Source: Xenorhabdus khoisanae
Lineage (GTDB): Bacteria; Pseudomonadota; Gammaproteobacteria; Enterobacterales; Enterobacteriaceae
DNA: 64,000 nucleotides
Assembly: GCF_001037465.1 (NCBI RefSeq)
Contig: NZ_LFCV01000002.1
Location: 62,001-126,000 of the forward strand
Direction: 5' to 3'
Positions 37,757 through 47,104 of this stretch are shown piece by piece (position 1 is the first letter of the stretch; every line of letters begins with the position of its first letter). The notes under the pieces were generated by a model. It made no database searches. It was not told the origin of the DNA and saw only the letters and a program-made list of their open reading frames with translations. A program made the position numbers and the translations under genes.

Positions 37757-38614
37757 ATGCTGTTGGCTATCAGTGACTTACATGTATCTCATGCAACAAA
37801 TAGAGCTATAGTCGAATCATTCAGGCCATCAACACCTGATGATTGGCTTCTGCTGGCAGGTGATATTGCAGAGCAGGAATCAGACTTTACATGGGCCATC
37901 AGTATGCTTTCCCAACGGTTTGCCCAAGTCATCTGGACGCCGGGGAATCATGAACTCTGGTGCACGCCAAGAGATCAATTAAAGTTACCCGGCGTACTGC
38001 GTTATGAACATCTGGTCAATATTTGCCGACAGCATAACGTGCTCACCCCTGAAGATGAGTTTCGCCATTACCGCATGGGGGATGGTACAACCGTTACCAT
38101 TGCCCCTATTTTTACGCTATATGATTATTCATTCAGAAATATTGATGACTATACGGCGGAGCAGGCCATAGAACGCGCCCGTCGTTGCGGTGTCATCAGC
38201 TCTGACGAATTCTTTCTGAAAACCTACCCCCATAAAAATATTATCGACTGGTGCCGGGAACGTATCCAATATACCGAAAAACGTTTAAACGCTATTCCAG
38301 ACGGTGAAAATATCGTGCTTATAAGCCATTTTCCCCTTCTCCGAAAACCACTTGAATCTTTACGCAATACCGAATTTTCCATTTGGTGTGGCAGTGAAAA
38401 AACTCATCAGTGGGCATCAAGAAAAGGAGTTCGCATGGTGGTATACGGACACTTACACATTCCTAATCTCGAATATATTCAAGATGTTGCTCATTTGGAA
38501 GTTTCTTTGGGATATCCGCGGGAATGGCAAGAACATGGTAGAGATTCTTACTTAGTGCAGCTAGATGGATTGCTGGAACACGCTAATACAATCTCTAATC
38601 ATCCATTTTTATAA
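37757..38614 (+). CDS. Calcineurin-like metallophosphoesterase in the dithiolopyrrolone operon
   Basis: A 285-residue metallophosphoesterase with all five motif blocks: D7-x-H9 (ISDLHVSH), GD at 35-36 (LLLAGDIAE), GNHE at 63-66, the His of VLISHFP and the final GHLHIP. Two metal ions should be bound. Its role in the pathway is not known to me. One idea is dephosphorylation of a phosphorylated or phosphopantetheinyl intermediate, or carrier-protein housekeeping, but neither is shown. Spacing (52 bases after the globin, 21 before the HFCD gene) and strand place it in the operon. Confidence 0.8.
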   Translation: MLLAISDLHVSHATNRAIVESFRPSTPDDWLLLAGDIAEQESDFTWAISMLSQRFAQVIWTPGNHELWCTPRDQLKLPGVLRYEHLVNICRQHNVLTPEDEFRHYRMGDGTTVTIAPIFTLYDYSFRNIDDYTAEQAIERARRCGVISSDEFFLKTYPHKNIIDWCRERIQYTEKRLNAIPDGENIVLISHFPLLRKPLESLRNTEFSIWCGSEKTHQWASRKGVRMVVYGHLHIPNLEYIQDVAHLEVSLGYPREWQEHGRDSYLVQLDGLLEHANTISNHPFL

Positions 38615-38635
38615 TAATAAGAGGCTAATTTACCG

Positions 38636-39211
38636 ATGAAAAATGATGAAATAATTCCACAGATAAAATCCCGGATCTTAATTGGCGCAACTGGGTCAGT
38701 GGATATTGCCCTCCTTCCAAAATACCTTTCAGCAATTAAGGCAACGATCGACTGTACATTGACGGTATTGATGACAAACAGTGCCACCACCTTTTTACCC
38801 GCATCAACTGTTGCGCTCTATGCAGACCGGGTCATCAGCGGAGAATCACCACACGATTGGCCAACAGACAAACCTTCACGCATTGTGGCTGATCACGACG
38901 TAATGGCAATTTTGCCTGCAACCGCAAATACGATGGCAGCCGTTGCGCAAGGTGCTGCACCTAACCGTTTAACGACAGTGGTTCTGGCTTCCACGTTTCC
39001 GGTGCTGTTTTTCCCTGTGATGGGAAGCGTCATGTGGGAAAAAAAGGCGACCCTCCGCAATATTGCCCAGCTGCAAGAAGATGGTTATTTTGTGATTGAT
39101 CCCGTTTGGCACGAAAATTTTGACGCGTCATTACAACGTATGGTGGGACATCCCTCATTACCGGATATTGAAACGGTTATATCACTGCTGAAACAACATC
39201 TGGCAAAATAA
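38636..39211 (+). CDS. HFCD-family flavoprotein decarboxylase (HlmF-like)
   Basis: A 191-residue phosphopantothenoylcysteine decarboxylase/EpiD-type protein. It has the N-terminal flavin loop ILIGATGSVDIALLPKYL and the PASANT-type motif as PATANT (94-99). The later substrate loop is PVMGSVMW (127-134), where the family pattern PXMNXXMW has Asn at the fourth position and this protein has Gly130. The His usually found about 14 residues before PASANT is not obvious (Pro80 there). In dithiolopyrrolone pathways this enzyme is proposed to decarboxylate the C-terminal cysteine. The Asn and His changes mean its chemistry may differ from PPC decarboxylase. Confidence 0.85.
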   Translation: MKNDEIIPQIKSRILIGATGSVDIALLPKYLSAIKATIDCTLTVLMTNSATTFLPASTVALYADRVISGESPHDWPTDKPSRIVADHDVMAILPATANTMAAVAQGAAPNRLTTVVLASTFPVLFFPVMGSVMWEKKATLRNIAQLQEDGYFVIDPVWHENFDASLQRMVGHPSLPDIETVISLLKQHLAK

Positions 39212-39513
39212 TCCCTGATATTAATATCGCTGTGGAAGAGCACTCCTCACTTTAATTGATAAAAGATTATTCAACGTGTGGGCTGAGTATTCTTCCATTT
39301 AAAATTCTCCTGATATACAAACTGATATACAGACGTAAGCTCTCCTTCTGCCCAAACCTATGCTACATATCACAGAATCGTTTCATTTAAAAAATTGCAG
39401 AATAAACACCTTTTAATATAGGATAAGTTTTATTTTCATTCGTCACAATAAAAATAGACTCATTGAAAATAATAATAAAAAAACCTCATTTTATAACTAT
39501 AAATCGGTAACTT
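39212..39513. promoter_or_regulatory. Intergenic region before the MFS gene
   Basis: About 300 bases with no gene. It contains a direct repeat CTGATATACA at about 39310-39335 and an AT-rich tract before the transporter start. A separate promoter for the transporter is likely, but no clear -35/-10 pair or strong terminator was found. Confidence 0.35.
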
Positions 39514-40785
39514 ATGTCACAACATCAAAATCGTTCATTAAACAGGCAGGACTATAAAACTCTGTCTTTGGCCGCCTTGGGTGGTGCGCTGGAGTTTTAC
39601 GACTTTATTATCTTTGTCTTCTTTGCCGTTGCGCTTGGAGAACTATTTTTCCCTGCGGATATACCTGAATGGCTCAGACAACTACAAACATTTGGTATTT
39701 TTGCTGCCGGTTATTTAGCCCGACCGTTAGGTGGGATCATCATGGCTCATTTTGGTGATCTCATTGGGCGCAAGAAGATGTTTTCACTCAGTATATTCCT
39801 GATGGCCGTACCAACACTGATCATTGGAATGCTGCCCACCTATGATGCGATTGGCATTGCCGCTCCCGTACTGCTCTTGCTGATGCGAATCATGCAGGGA
39901 GCGGCGATTGGAGGAGAAGTACCCGGAGCATGGGTCTTTGTGGCAGAGCATGTACCTCATAAGCGCATAGGCTTTGCCTGTGGCGTTTTGACAGCAGGGT
40001 TGACCATGGGTATTTTGTTTGGCTCTCTAGTGGCAACCATGATTACTTCCATTTATACCAAGCAGGAAGTCCTGGATTGGGCATGGCGTCTCCCCTTCTT
40101 TTTGGGTGGTGTTTTCGGTCTGTGTGCCATGTACCTGCGCCGTTGGCTGCATGAAACCCCTATCTTCAAGGAAATGCAGAAACGTAAAGCGCTGGCGGAA
40201 GAGCTGCCACTAAAATCCGTTATCTTTAATCACAAACGCGCCATCACGATCTCAATGCTATTAACATGGCTACTTTCCGCTGGCATCGTGGTCATTATCT
40301 TGATGGCACCCACCTATATGCAGACGGTATTTCATCTGGAGCAATCAATTACCCTGAAAGCAAACAGTCTTGCGATCATCTCGTTAGCGGTGAGTTGTAT
40401 ATTTGTAGGGTATTTATGTGATAAATGTGGCGCTGGTATCGTGTTGATCGTCGGCTGTATTCTATTAGCTGCCGCGACATGGTTTTTCTATCATAATATC
40501 AGCGATGAACCGCTCAAATTATTTAGTGTTTATGCCATTACCGGTTTAGCTGTTGGTGTGATTAGCTCGGCACCATACGTTATGGTTAATAGTTATCCGC
40601 CGGAAGTACGTTTCAGTGGCATTTCATTTTCATATAACCTGGCCTATGCCATTTTTGGTGGGCTGACCCCGATCCTCGTTACCCTGCTATTGAAATATAC
40701 TTCACTGGCACCAGCCTACTATATGATGACGTTATCGGCTGTCGGTATTTTATTGGGGTTCTATTTGCGAAAAAAAGCAATATAA
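39514..40785 (+). CDS. MFS transporter of the metabolite:H+ symporter type, probable dithiolopyrrolone exporter (HlmH-like)
   Basis: A 423-residue protein with 12 predicted membrane segments. Family motifs are GGALEFYDFIIFVFFAVALG at the N-terminus, RPLGGIIMAHFGDLIGRKKMF (loop 2-3 motif GDLIGRKK) and LMRIMQGAAIGGEVPGAW. These place it in the MHS group (YhjE/ProP-like). Dithiolopyrrolone clusters usually carry an MFS gene for export, and this one is last on the plus strand before a bidirectional terminator. Because it has a 300-base gap upstream, a role outside the cluster is possible. Confidence 0.8.
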   Translation: MSQHQNRSLNRQDYKTLSLAALGGALEFYDFIIFVFFAVALGELFFPADIPEWLRQLQTFGIFAAGYLARPLGGIIMAHFGDLIGRKKMFSLSIFLMAVPTLIIGMLPTYDAIGIAAPVLLLLMRIMQGAAIGGEVPGAWVFVAEHVPHKRIGFACGVLTAGLTMGILFGSLVATMITSIYTKQEVLDWAWRLPFFLGGVFGLCAMYLRRWLHETPIFKEMQKRKALAEELPLKSVIFNHKRAITISMLLTWLLSAGIVVIILMAPTYMQTVFHLEQSITLKANSLAIISLAVSCIFVGYLCDKCGAGIVLIVGCILLAAATWFFYHNISDEPLKLFSVYAITGLAVGVISSAPYVMVNSYPPEVRFSGISFSYNLAYAIFGGLTPILVTLLLKYTSLAPAYYMMTLSAVGILLGFYLRKKAI

Positions 40786-40819
40786 GAAAAAGCAGGCAAA
40801 GTGGGCTAAATGACATAAA

Positions 40820-40847
40820 ACAGGATGAGTATTCGGGCTCATCCTGT
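40820..40847. terminator. Bidirectional terminator between the MFS and satP genes
   Basis: ACAGGATGAG pairs with CTCATCCTGT across an 8-base loop (TATTCGGG), giving a perfect 10-bp stem between two convergent genes. On the minus strand it is followed by TTTTATG. Confidence 0.8.
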
Positions 40848-40857
40848 CTAAAAACGG

Positions 40858-41430
40858 TTAAGCGTGTTTCACTTCACCCATTGGCAAAATAGTACGGCCA
40901 TATTGTTCATTCAGAACTTCAGCCATTGCCAGATAGAAAGCACTCGCACCACAGATAACGCCCTCAAAACCCGCGAAAGTCAAGATACTGGCATTGCCCG
41001 TGATATTACCAATCGCCAATAATGCGAACAGCAGAGTCAGGCTGCCAAACACAAATTGCAGGACGCGGTTGGCCTTCAACGTACCAAAGAACATAAACAA
41101 AGTGAAAATTCCCCACAAGGCGAGGTAAACGCCGAGGAATTCATGGCTGGTTGCTTCTGCCAGTCCCATTGTCGGCAGGAAAAGCAAACCAATCAGACTC
41201 AACCAAAACATACCGTAAGAAGTAAAGGCGGTCGCAGCAAAAGTGTTTCCTTTTTTGTACTCAAAAATGCCTGCCAGCACCTGAGCCAACCCACCGTAAA
41301 AAATGCCCATGCTCAAAATGACCGACGTCAATGGGAAAAAACCTGCATTATGCAAATTCAACAAAATGGTCGTCATACCAAAACCCATTAAACCCAACGG
41401 GCCTGGGTTCGCCAACTTACTAGAGTTCAT
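40858..41430 (-). CDS. satP: Acetate/succinate uptake transporter of the GPR1/FUN34/YaaH family
   Basis: A 190-residue protein with six hydrophobic segments and the family motif N-P-G-P-L-G-L at the N-terminus (LANPGPLGLMGFGMTTI). YGGLAQVLAGIFEYKKGNTFAATAFTSYGMFWLSL is the second conserved block. The length and pattern match SatP (YaaH), a proton-coupled acetate and succinate importer. It is convergent with the MFS gene and divergent from dnaK. In E. coli yaaH also lies close to dnaK, so it belongs to the core segment. Confidence 0.93.
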   Translation of the reverse strand: MNSSKLANPGPLGLMGFGMTTILLNLHNAGFFPLTSVILSMGIFYGGLAQVLAGIFEYKKGNTFAATAFTSYGMFWLSLIGLLFLPTMGLAEATSHEFLGVYLALWGIFTLFMFFGTLKANRVLQFVFGSLTLLFALLAIGNITGNASILTFAGFEGVICGASAFYLAMAEVLNEQYGRTILPMGEVKHA

Positions 41431-41595
41431 AATTCCCCTGAAAAATACAGATAAAACAAAATATTAAAAAAGTTATCAAGGCGCTTTATTTCACCAAGAA
41501 ACTATAAAAGGCGGCGAATCATAATGTGATGGCATCAACTACACAATGGCCTTAGAAAAAATTTTTTCATTAAACTTCAATTTTTTTTCAATCTG

Positions 41596-41627
41596 CCCCT
41601 TGATGATACGATGAATGGCCCCATCTA
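41596..41627 (+). promoter_or_regulatory. Sigma32 (RpoH) heat-shock promoter of dnaKJ
   Basis: CCCCTTGATG and CCCCATCTA are separated by 13 bases, a close match to the sigma32 consensus and to the E. coli dnaK P1 promoter. It lies about 150 bases upstream of dnaK in a 350-base gap that otherwise shows only an AT-rich satP upstream side and a small TTTCAGT/ACTGAAA hairpin at 41654-41671. Confidence 0.9.
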
Positions 41628-41780
41628 AGTATCAACTACAGTTACTACGGATATTTCAGTATCAACTGAAAACATCAAATGAGGAATTTCTGGCAATCAA
41701 TGCCATTGAAAAGCAAACATTCGTCCTCATATAGCTTAGTAACTTGACCGAATATATGAATTCTTTGTGGAGGCGTTTAG

Positions 41781-43691
41781 ATGGGTAAAATCATTGGTAT
41801 CGACTTGGGAACTACCAACTCTTGTGTAGCAATTATGGACGGCACGACAGCTCGTGTGCTTGAAAACAGCGAAGGTGACCGTACCACACCTTCAATCATC
41901 GCATATACTCAGGATGGTGAAACTCTGGTTGGTCAACCAGCTAAACGTCAGGCTGTTACTAACCCGCAAAATACTTTGTTCGCCATCAAACGTTTGATCG
42001 GCCGTCGTTTTCAGGACGAAGAAGTTCAGCGTGACGTATCCATCATGCCATACAAAATCATGGCAGCGGATAATGGCGATGCATGGCTGGAAGTGAAAGA
42101 CCAGAAAATGGCACCACCTCAGATTTCTGCTGAAGTTCTGAAAAAGATGAAGAAAACAGCAGAAGATTATCTGGGCGAGCCAGTAACCGAAGCAGTTATT
42201 ACTGTTCCTGCCTACTTCAACGATGCACAGCGTCAGGCAACTAAAGATGCCGGCCGTATCGCAGGTCTGGAAGTTAAGCGTATCATCAATGAGCCTACTG
42301 CTGCTGCTCTGGCTTATGGTATGGACAAAGAAGTGGGCAACCGCACTATCGCTGTTTATGACTTGGGTGGCGGTACTTTCGATATCTCTATCATCGAAAT
42401 CGACGAAGTTGATGGCGAAAAAACCTATGAAGTTCTGGCAACCAACGGTGATACTCACTTGGGTGGTGAAGACTTCGACAGCCGTATGATCAACTATCTG
42501 GTTGACGAGTTCAAAAAAGAACAAGGCATCGACCTGCGTAACGATCCGCTGGCAATGCAGCGCCTGAAAGAAGCCGCAGAAAAAGCGAAAATCGAGCTTT
42601 CTTCTGCACAGCAGACTGACGTGAACCTGCCATACATCACCGCAGATGCAACGGGTCCTAAGCACATGAACGTTAAAGTGACTCGTGCGAAACTGGAATC
42701 ACTGGTTGAAGATCTGGTGAGACGTTCTATCGAGCCACTGAAAGTTGCTCTGAATGATGCTGGCCTGTCTGTCTCTGACGTTCAAGACGTTATTCTGGTT
42801 GGTGGTCAGACTCGTATGCCAATGGTTCAGAAAGCCGTTGCAGACTTCTTCGGCAAAGAGCCACGTAAAGACGTGAACCCGGACGAAGCTGTTGCAATGG
42901 GTGCGGCAGTTCAGGGCGGCGTACTGGCAGGTGACGTGAAAGACGTTCTGCTGTTGGACGTAACTCCACTGTCTCTGGGTATTGAAACCATGGGCGGCGT
43001 GATGACTTCCCTGATTAATAAGAACACCACTATCCCAACTAAACATAGCCAAGTGTTCTCTACAGCAGAAGACAACCAATCTGCGGTAACTATTCACGTA
43101 CTGCAAGGTGAGCGTAAACGTGCCGGTGATAATAAATCTCTGGGCCAGTTCAATCTGGATGGCATTCAGCCAGCAATGCGCGGCACTCCGCAGATCGAAG
43201 TAACTTTCGATATCGATGCTGACGGTATCCTGCACGTTTCTGCGAAGGATAAAAATTCAGGTCGTGAGCAAAACATCACCATCAAGGCTTCTTCCGGTCT
43301 GAACGAAGAAGAAATCCAACAGATGGTACGCGATGCAGAAGCAAACGCAGAAGCTGACCGTAAGTTTGAAGAGCTGGTTCAGGTTCGTAACCAGGCTGAC
43401 CAACTGGTTCACGGCACTCGTAAACAAGTTGAAGAAGCGGGTGACAAACTGACTGCAGACGATAAAGCAGCAATCGAGAAAGCAACTTCTGAGCTGGAAA
43501 CTGCGGCGAAAGGCGAAGACAAAGCTGACATCGAAGCGAAGATCCAAGCTCTGGTTGAAGCGTCTAAAAAACTGCTGGAAATCGCACAGCAACAAGCTCA
43601 GGCTGGTGCTGCTGACGCTGGCGCAAGCAACGCGAAAAAAGAAGATGACGTTGTAGACGCTGAATTCGAAGAAGTTAAAGACAAAAAATAA
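41781..43691 (+). CDS. dnaK: Molecular chaperone DnaK (Hsp70)
   Basis: A 636-residue Hsp70. The ATPase domain begins [20 protein letters not shown] and includes the [15 protein letters not shown] motif and [14 protein letters not shown]. The substrate-binding domain has [17 protein letters not shown], and the acidic tail ends [11 protein letters not shown]. It folds and protects proteins with DnaJ and GrpE and controls sigma32 stability. GGAGG lies upstream of the ATG, and a sigma32 promoter is about 150 bases upstream. Codon use is typical of a highly expressed gene. Confidence 0.99.
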   Translation: MGKIIGIDLGTTNSCVAIMDGTTARVLENSEGDRTTPSIIAYTQDGETLVGQPAKRQAVTNPQNTLFAIKRLIGRRFQDEEVQRDVSIMPYKIMAADNGDAWLEVKDQKMAPPQISAEVLKKMKKTAEDYLGEPVTEAVITVPAYFNDAQRQATKDAGRIAGLEVKRIINEPTAAALAYGMDKEVGNRTIAVYDLGGGTFDISIIEIDEVDGEKTYEVLATNGDTHLGGEDFDSRMINYLVDEFKKEQGIDLRNDPLAMQRLKEAAEKAKIELSSAQQTDVNLPYITADATGPKHMNVKVTRAKLESLVEDLVRRSIEPLKVALNDAGLSVSDVQDVILVGGQTRMPMVQKAVADFFGKEPRKDVNPDEAVAMGAAVQGGVLAGDVKDVLLLDVTPLSLGIETMGGVMTSLINKNTTIPTKHSQVFSTAEDNQSAVTIHVLQGERKRAGDNKSLGQFNLDGIQPAMRGTPQIEVTFDIDADGILHVSAKDKNSGREQNITIKASSGLNEEEIQQMVRDAEANAEADRKFEELVQVRNQADQLVHGTRKQVEEAGDKLTADDKAAIEKATSELETAAKGEDKADIEAKIQALVEASKKLLEIAQQQAQAGAADAGASNAKKEDDVVDAEFEEVKDKK

Positions 43692-43707
43692 TAGCCCTTA
43701 GCGGGCA

Positions 43708-43769
43708 AAGTAACAGGGCGCCTGTTACTTGTTAACTGACACGGGCGTTGAGGTAACTCTACGCCCGTG
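43708..43769 (+). other. Two intercistronic hairpins between dnaK and dnaJ
   Basis: AAGTAACAGG (43708) pairs with CCTGTTACTT through a GCG loop, and CACGGGCGT (43740) pairs with ACGCCCGTG (43761-43769). Neither is followed by a T-run, so they are more likely RNA-processing or attenuation structures setting the DnaK:DnaJ ratio than a full terminator. Confidence 0.65.
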
Positions 43770-43795
43770 CGTGTGTGTTAAGGGTAAACAATACG

Positions 43796-44932
43796 ATGGC
43801 AAAACAAGATTATTACGAAGTTTTGGGAGTCTCCAAAACCGCAGACGAAAAAGAGATCAAAAAAGCCTATAAGCGTCTGGCAATGAAATATCACCCTGAC
43901 CGTAATCAGGGCGATAAAGATGCAGAAAGTAAATTCAAAGAAATTAAAGAAGCGTATGAAATCCTGACGGATTCTCAGAAACGCGCTGCTTATGACCAAT
44001 ATGGTCATGCTGCCTTTGAGCATGGTGGCATGGGTGGTGGCGCAGGTGGTTTCGGTGGCGGAGCTGACTTTAGCGATATCTTTGGTGACGTTTTCGGAGA
44101 TATTTTCGGGGGCGGTCGCCGTCAGCAGCGTCCTAGCCGTGGCTCAGACCTGCGTTACAATATGGAATTAACCCTGGAAGAAGCTGTCCGTGGTGTGACC
44201 AAAGAGATCCGCATTCCGACATTGGAAACCTGTGATAGCTGCCATGGCAGCGGAGCAAAAGCAGGCACCAGCCCAGAAACGTGTTCAACCTGTCACGGTG
44301 CAGGCCAAGTACAAATGCGTCAAGGGTTCTTCGCGGTTCAACAGCCTTGCCCTCAGTGTCATGGTCGCGGGAAAATCATCAAAAATCCTTGCGGTAAATG
44401 TCATGGACATGGTCGCGTTGAAAAATACAAAACCCTGTCTGTTAAGATCCCTTCAGGCGTCGATACCGGTGATCGCATTCGCTTGAGTGGTGAAGGTGAA
44501 GCGGGTGAACACGGCGCGCCATCCGGCGATTTGTACGTTCAGGTTCAGGTCAAAACTCACCATATTTTTGAGCGTGATGGCAGCAACCTCTATTGTGAAG
44601 TTCCGATCAACTTTGCAACCGCAGCATTAGGTGGCGAAATAGAAGTCCCTACCCTTGATGGCCGTGTCAGCCTGAAAATCCCTGCGGAAACCCAAACGGG
44701 TAAATTGTTCCGCATGAAGGGTAAAGGGGTTAAATCTGTTCGTGGTGGCGTTCAAGGTGATTTGCTCTGCCGTGTTGTAGTAGAAACACCAGTTAAATTG
44801 AATGAAGAGCAAAAAGAACTGATGCGCAAATTGGGAGAATCTTTTGGCGGGAAAAGCGGTGAAACCAATAGCCCTCGCTCCAAGAGTTTCCTTGATGGCG
44901 TGAAGAAGTTTTTTGATGATTTGACAAAGTAA
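43796..44932 (+). CDS. dnaJ: Co-chaperone DnaJ (Hsp40)
   Basis: About 378 residues. The J-domain contains YHPDRN (HPD), followed by a Gly/Phe-rich linker. The zinc-binding region has four CxxCxGxG repeats ([32 protein letters not shown]), and a C-terminal client-binding domain completes the protein. ATG 43796 is chosen over the frame start at 43775 because family proteins begin MAKQDYYE. It is co-transcribed with dnaK and ends at a Rho-independent terminator. Confidence 0.98.
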   Translation: MAKQDYYEVLGVSKTADEKEIKKAYKRLAMKYHPDRNQGDKDAESKFKEIKEAYEILTDSQKRAAYDQYGHAAFEHGGMGGGAGGFGGGADFSDIFGDVFGDIFGGGRRQQRPSRGSDLRYNMELTLEEAVRGVTKEIRIPTLETCDSCHGSGAKAGTSPETCSTCHGAGQVQMRQGFFAVQQPCPQCHGRGKIIKNPCGKCHGHGRVEKYKTLSVKIPSGVDTGDRIRLSGEGEAGEHGAPSGDLYVQVQVKTHHIFERDGSNLYCEVPINFATAALGGEIEVPTLDGRVSLKIPAETQTGKLFRMKGKGVKSVRGGVQGDLLCRVVVETPVKLNEEQKELMRKLGESFGGKSGETNSPRSKSFLDGVKKFFDDLTK

Positions 44933-44963
44933 TTTAATACTTTGCAAGATATCTAATAATAAT

Positions 44964-45010
44964 TCCTCCTGATTTTTTTGTAATTTATTGATATTCAGGG
45001 GGATTTTTTT
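44964..45010 (+). terminator. Rho-independent terminator after dnaJ
   Basis: TCCTCCTGA (44964-44972) pairs with TCAGGGGGA (44995-45003) with one G-U pair, followed by seven T residues. Confidence 0.85.
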
Positions 45011-45179
45011 ATTTATTAATTCCCTTATTTTTAATAAATTAAATTATTTAATTTATTAACTATTTTTAAATACATTACTATTTTACTAACATTGCATTTT
45101 ATTTAAAAAGAGTTCAAAATATCATTTTGAATACCTATACTAAATAATATAAATTAAATATAATAATGAGGGTGTTAAA

Positions 45180-45998
45180 ATGATTAGCGATATATTACGT
45201 CAAGCAATTAAGTATTCTCACTCTATTTTTCTAGGTAAAACCACAAATATCTCTTATATTAATCCTGAGCTTCAATCAGAAGATCGGCAAAGAAGATATT
45301 CTAAAAAAAATAGTCAGACCAGAGAGCAGGAATTCTTAACATTAAGAAGTAAATTATACCGTTTTGGGAATATAAAAGAAAAATATGATTGTATAATGAA
45401 AGAAAAAGAACTTAAGCAGTCATTGGTCGGAAATTGTAATGAATTATCTATTACTGCACTTATGTATTTAGCTACAAAAAGAGCGCATGAAATATATGAT
45501 TTATATAAAAAATATTTTACTACAGATACATCAGGAAAAATACAATCTATTTACATTGAGATTATTTCTCCCATCCCTACATCACGCTATGACCATTGTT
45601 TTATCATATTTTATTACCCTCCAGATGCTTCTGATTATCAATCTCAAAATAAACAAGTAAACTCATACTACAAAACGTATAATAAGCTTCCGAGTGGAGC
45701 ATGGATATGCGATCCATGGGCAAATATAGTTTGTTTATCTCAACATTATAATGCCAATTGGCAAAATAAAATGATTAGCTGGGCAACCGATGGCAAGTAT
45801 TTGGCTTTAGGAAATGCCCATACCCCCTCAGTATATAAATCACAATGTCCGTTACAGGAAAATCCGGGTTATCCTTTATATGAAAATACATTTAATATGA
45901 TGCGTAATACTGCAATGCAGGTGAACCATCAGGTTATTATAAAACCAGATAGTACAGTTGTAATCAATCACTCAAAATTTGAATATGCCACCCTATGA
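45180..45998 (+). CDS. Effector-like protein with a Cys-His-Asp (papain/transglutaminase-type) triad
   Basis: A 272-residue protein with no family I can name. Three spaced motifs stand out: GNCNELS (Cys86), YDHCFIIFYY (His139) and GAWICDPWAN (Asp178). This order and spacing is that of papain/transglutaminase-fold proteases and glutamine deamidases used as toxins or effectors by many pathogens (the DPWxN pattern recurs there). The N-terminal 80 residues are basic and polar. The gene is very AT-rich next to dnaJ and breaks the usual dnaJ-nhaA neighbourhood, which suggests horizontal gain. GAGGG precedes the ATG. No signal peptide is evident. Confidence 0.6.
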   Translation: MISDILRQAIKYSHSIFLGKTTNISYINPELQSEDRQRRYSKKNSQTREQEFLTLRSKLYRFGNIKEKYDCIMKEKELKQSLVGNCNELSITALMYLATKRAHEIYDLYKKYFTTDTSGKIQSIYIEIISPIPTSRYDHCFIIFYYPPDASDYQSQNKQVNSYYKTYNKLPSGAWICDPWANIVCLSQHYNANWQNKMISWATDGKYLALGNAHTPSVYKSQCPLQENPGYPLYENTFNMMRNTAMQVNHQVIIKPDSTVVINHSKFEYATL

Positions 45999-46019
45999 AA
46001 TTACTCAAAACGAACTGGA

Positions 46020-46049
46020 GTCTCCAAGTTCCTACTTATACTTGGAGAC
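46020..46049. terminator. Hairpin between two convergent genes
   Basis: GTCTCCAAGT pairs with ACTTGGAGAC over a 10-base loop. There is no T-run on the plus strand and only a weak TTTT on the minus strand. It probably ends transcription of both the effector-like gene and the EamA gene. Confidence 0.55.
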
Positions 46050-46052
46050 CCA

Positions 46053-46898
46053 TTACTCTAACTTAGTACTAACAATCCCAATAATAATCACAACACAAGC
46101 TAATAATCGCATTTTGCTAAACGGTTCCCGCAAGATAAAAACTGACAATAACATGGCAAACAATACACTGGTTTCTCGCAATGCAGCCACCAGTACAATA
46201 GGAGCATGGCTCATTGCCCAAATAACAATGCCATAACTCAATAATTGCATCAGCCCTCCCATCAAACCCTGCTTCCAGTATTGACGAATATTTTTTCCAG
46301 CCGTATTCCAATACTTGAAATACATAATCACACCCATTACCCAACCATTAATAGCAAATAGCCACAAAATATAGGTTAAGGCATTATCGCTGGTACGGGA
46401 GCCGACACCATCAGACAAGGTATAACAGGCAGTAAATGCTGATGTAATAATTGCTGCAACCAATGTCTTGCGATCTAAGCGAAAAGATTTTTTCCCTTGT
46501 GGAAATGCAATCAAAATGATCCCTGCAATAATTAACCCTACTCCCAATATAGCTAAGGGGGGTAACGTTTCCCGCAAAATTAACCAACTCAATAAGGCAG
46601 TAATGAGTGGTGCACACCCTCTGGCAATCGGATATACCTGACTTAAATCTCCCGTGGCATAAGAGCGGCTTAAAAACAGACAATAACCAGTATGCAGAAT
46701 GGCGGATAATATCAACCACGGTAGAGATGAGAATGCCGGCAACCCTACCCAGAATAATCCTGATGTTGAAATCAACCCGGCAAAAAAGACGATAATTGAA
46801 ATACCCAAAAATCGATCAGCGCTAATCTTTACTAAAGCATTCCAACTGGCATGCAATAGGGCTGCACAGAGGACAAACAAGAAAAGTAAAGTCGTCAT
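46053..46898 (-). CDS. EamA-family (DMT) permease
   Basis: A 281-residue protein with about ten hydrophobic segments in two EamA repeats (LLHASWNALVKIS, then SYATGDLSQVYPIARGCAPLITALLSWLILRETL, and in the second half PIVLVAALRETSVLFAMLLSVFILREPFSKMRL). The paired LRE motifs at the ends of the fourth helix of each repeat are typical of drug/metabolite transporters. The substrate is unknown; paralogues export amino acids or other small metabolites. It is convergent with the effector-like gene and lies between dnaJ and nhaA, where E. coli has neither. Confidence 0.88.
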   Translation of the reverse strand: MTTLLFLFVLCAALLHASWNALVKISADRFLGISIIVFFAGLISTSGLFWVGLPAFSSLPWLILSAILHTGYCLFLSRSYATGDLSQVYPIARGCAPLITALLSWLILRETLPPLAILGVGLIIAGIILIAFPQGKKSFRLDRKTLVAAIITSAFTACYTLSDGVGSRTSDNALTYILWLFAINGWVMGVIMYFKYWNTAGKNIRQYWKQGLMGGLMQLLSYGIVIWAMSHAPIVLVAALRETSVLFAMLLSVFILREPFSKMRLLACVVIIIGIVSTKLE

Positions 46899-47104
46899 GA
46901 AGTATTTTGTTCAATTATTAACACAATAGGTGATAAAAACATCATCTACTATCTAATGCAATTTATCAATATTGAAAAGTATGTTACTTTCATAAAGTTA
47001 TAATTCGTATTTATCGATTTAATTAGCACAAATAATCTACTTTTTCCGATGTCATGACTGACATAACATTAGCGCTTTGATCAATCTCTATAGGTTATCT
47101 ATTC

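Noticed and set aside
41892-42665. Long minus-strand frame of 257 codons inside dnaK
   Set aside because: Antisense shadow caused by the codon bias of a highly expressed gene; the same applies to frames opposite carB and ileS.
45979-46236. Plus-strand frame of 85 codons after the effector-like gene
   Set aside because: It is mostly antisense to the EamA permease, which has clear family motifs.
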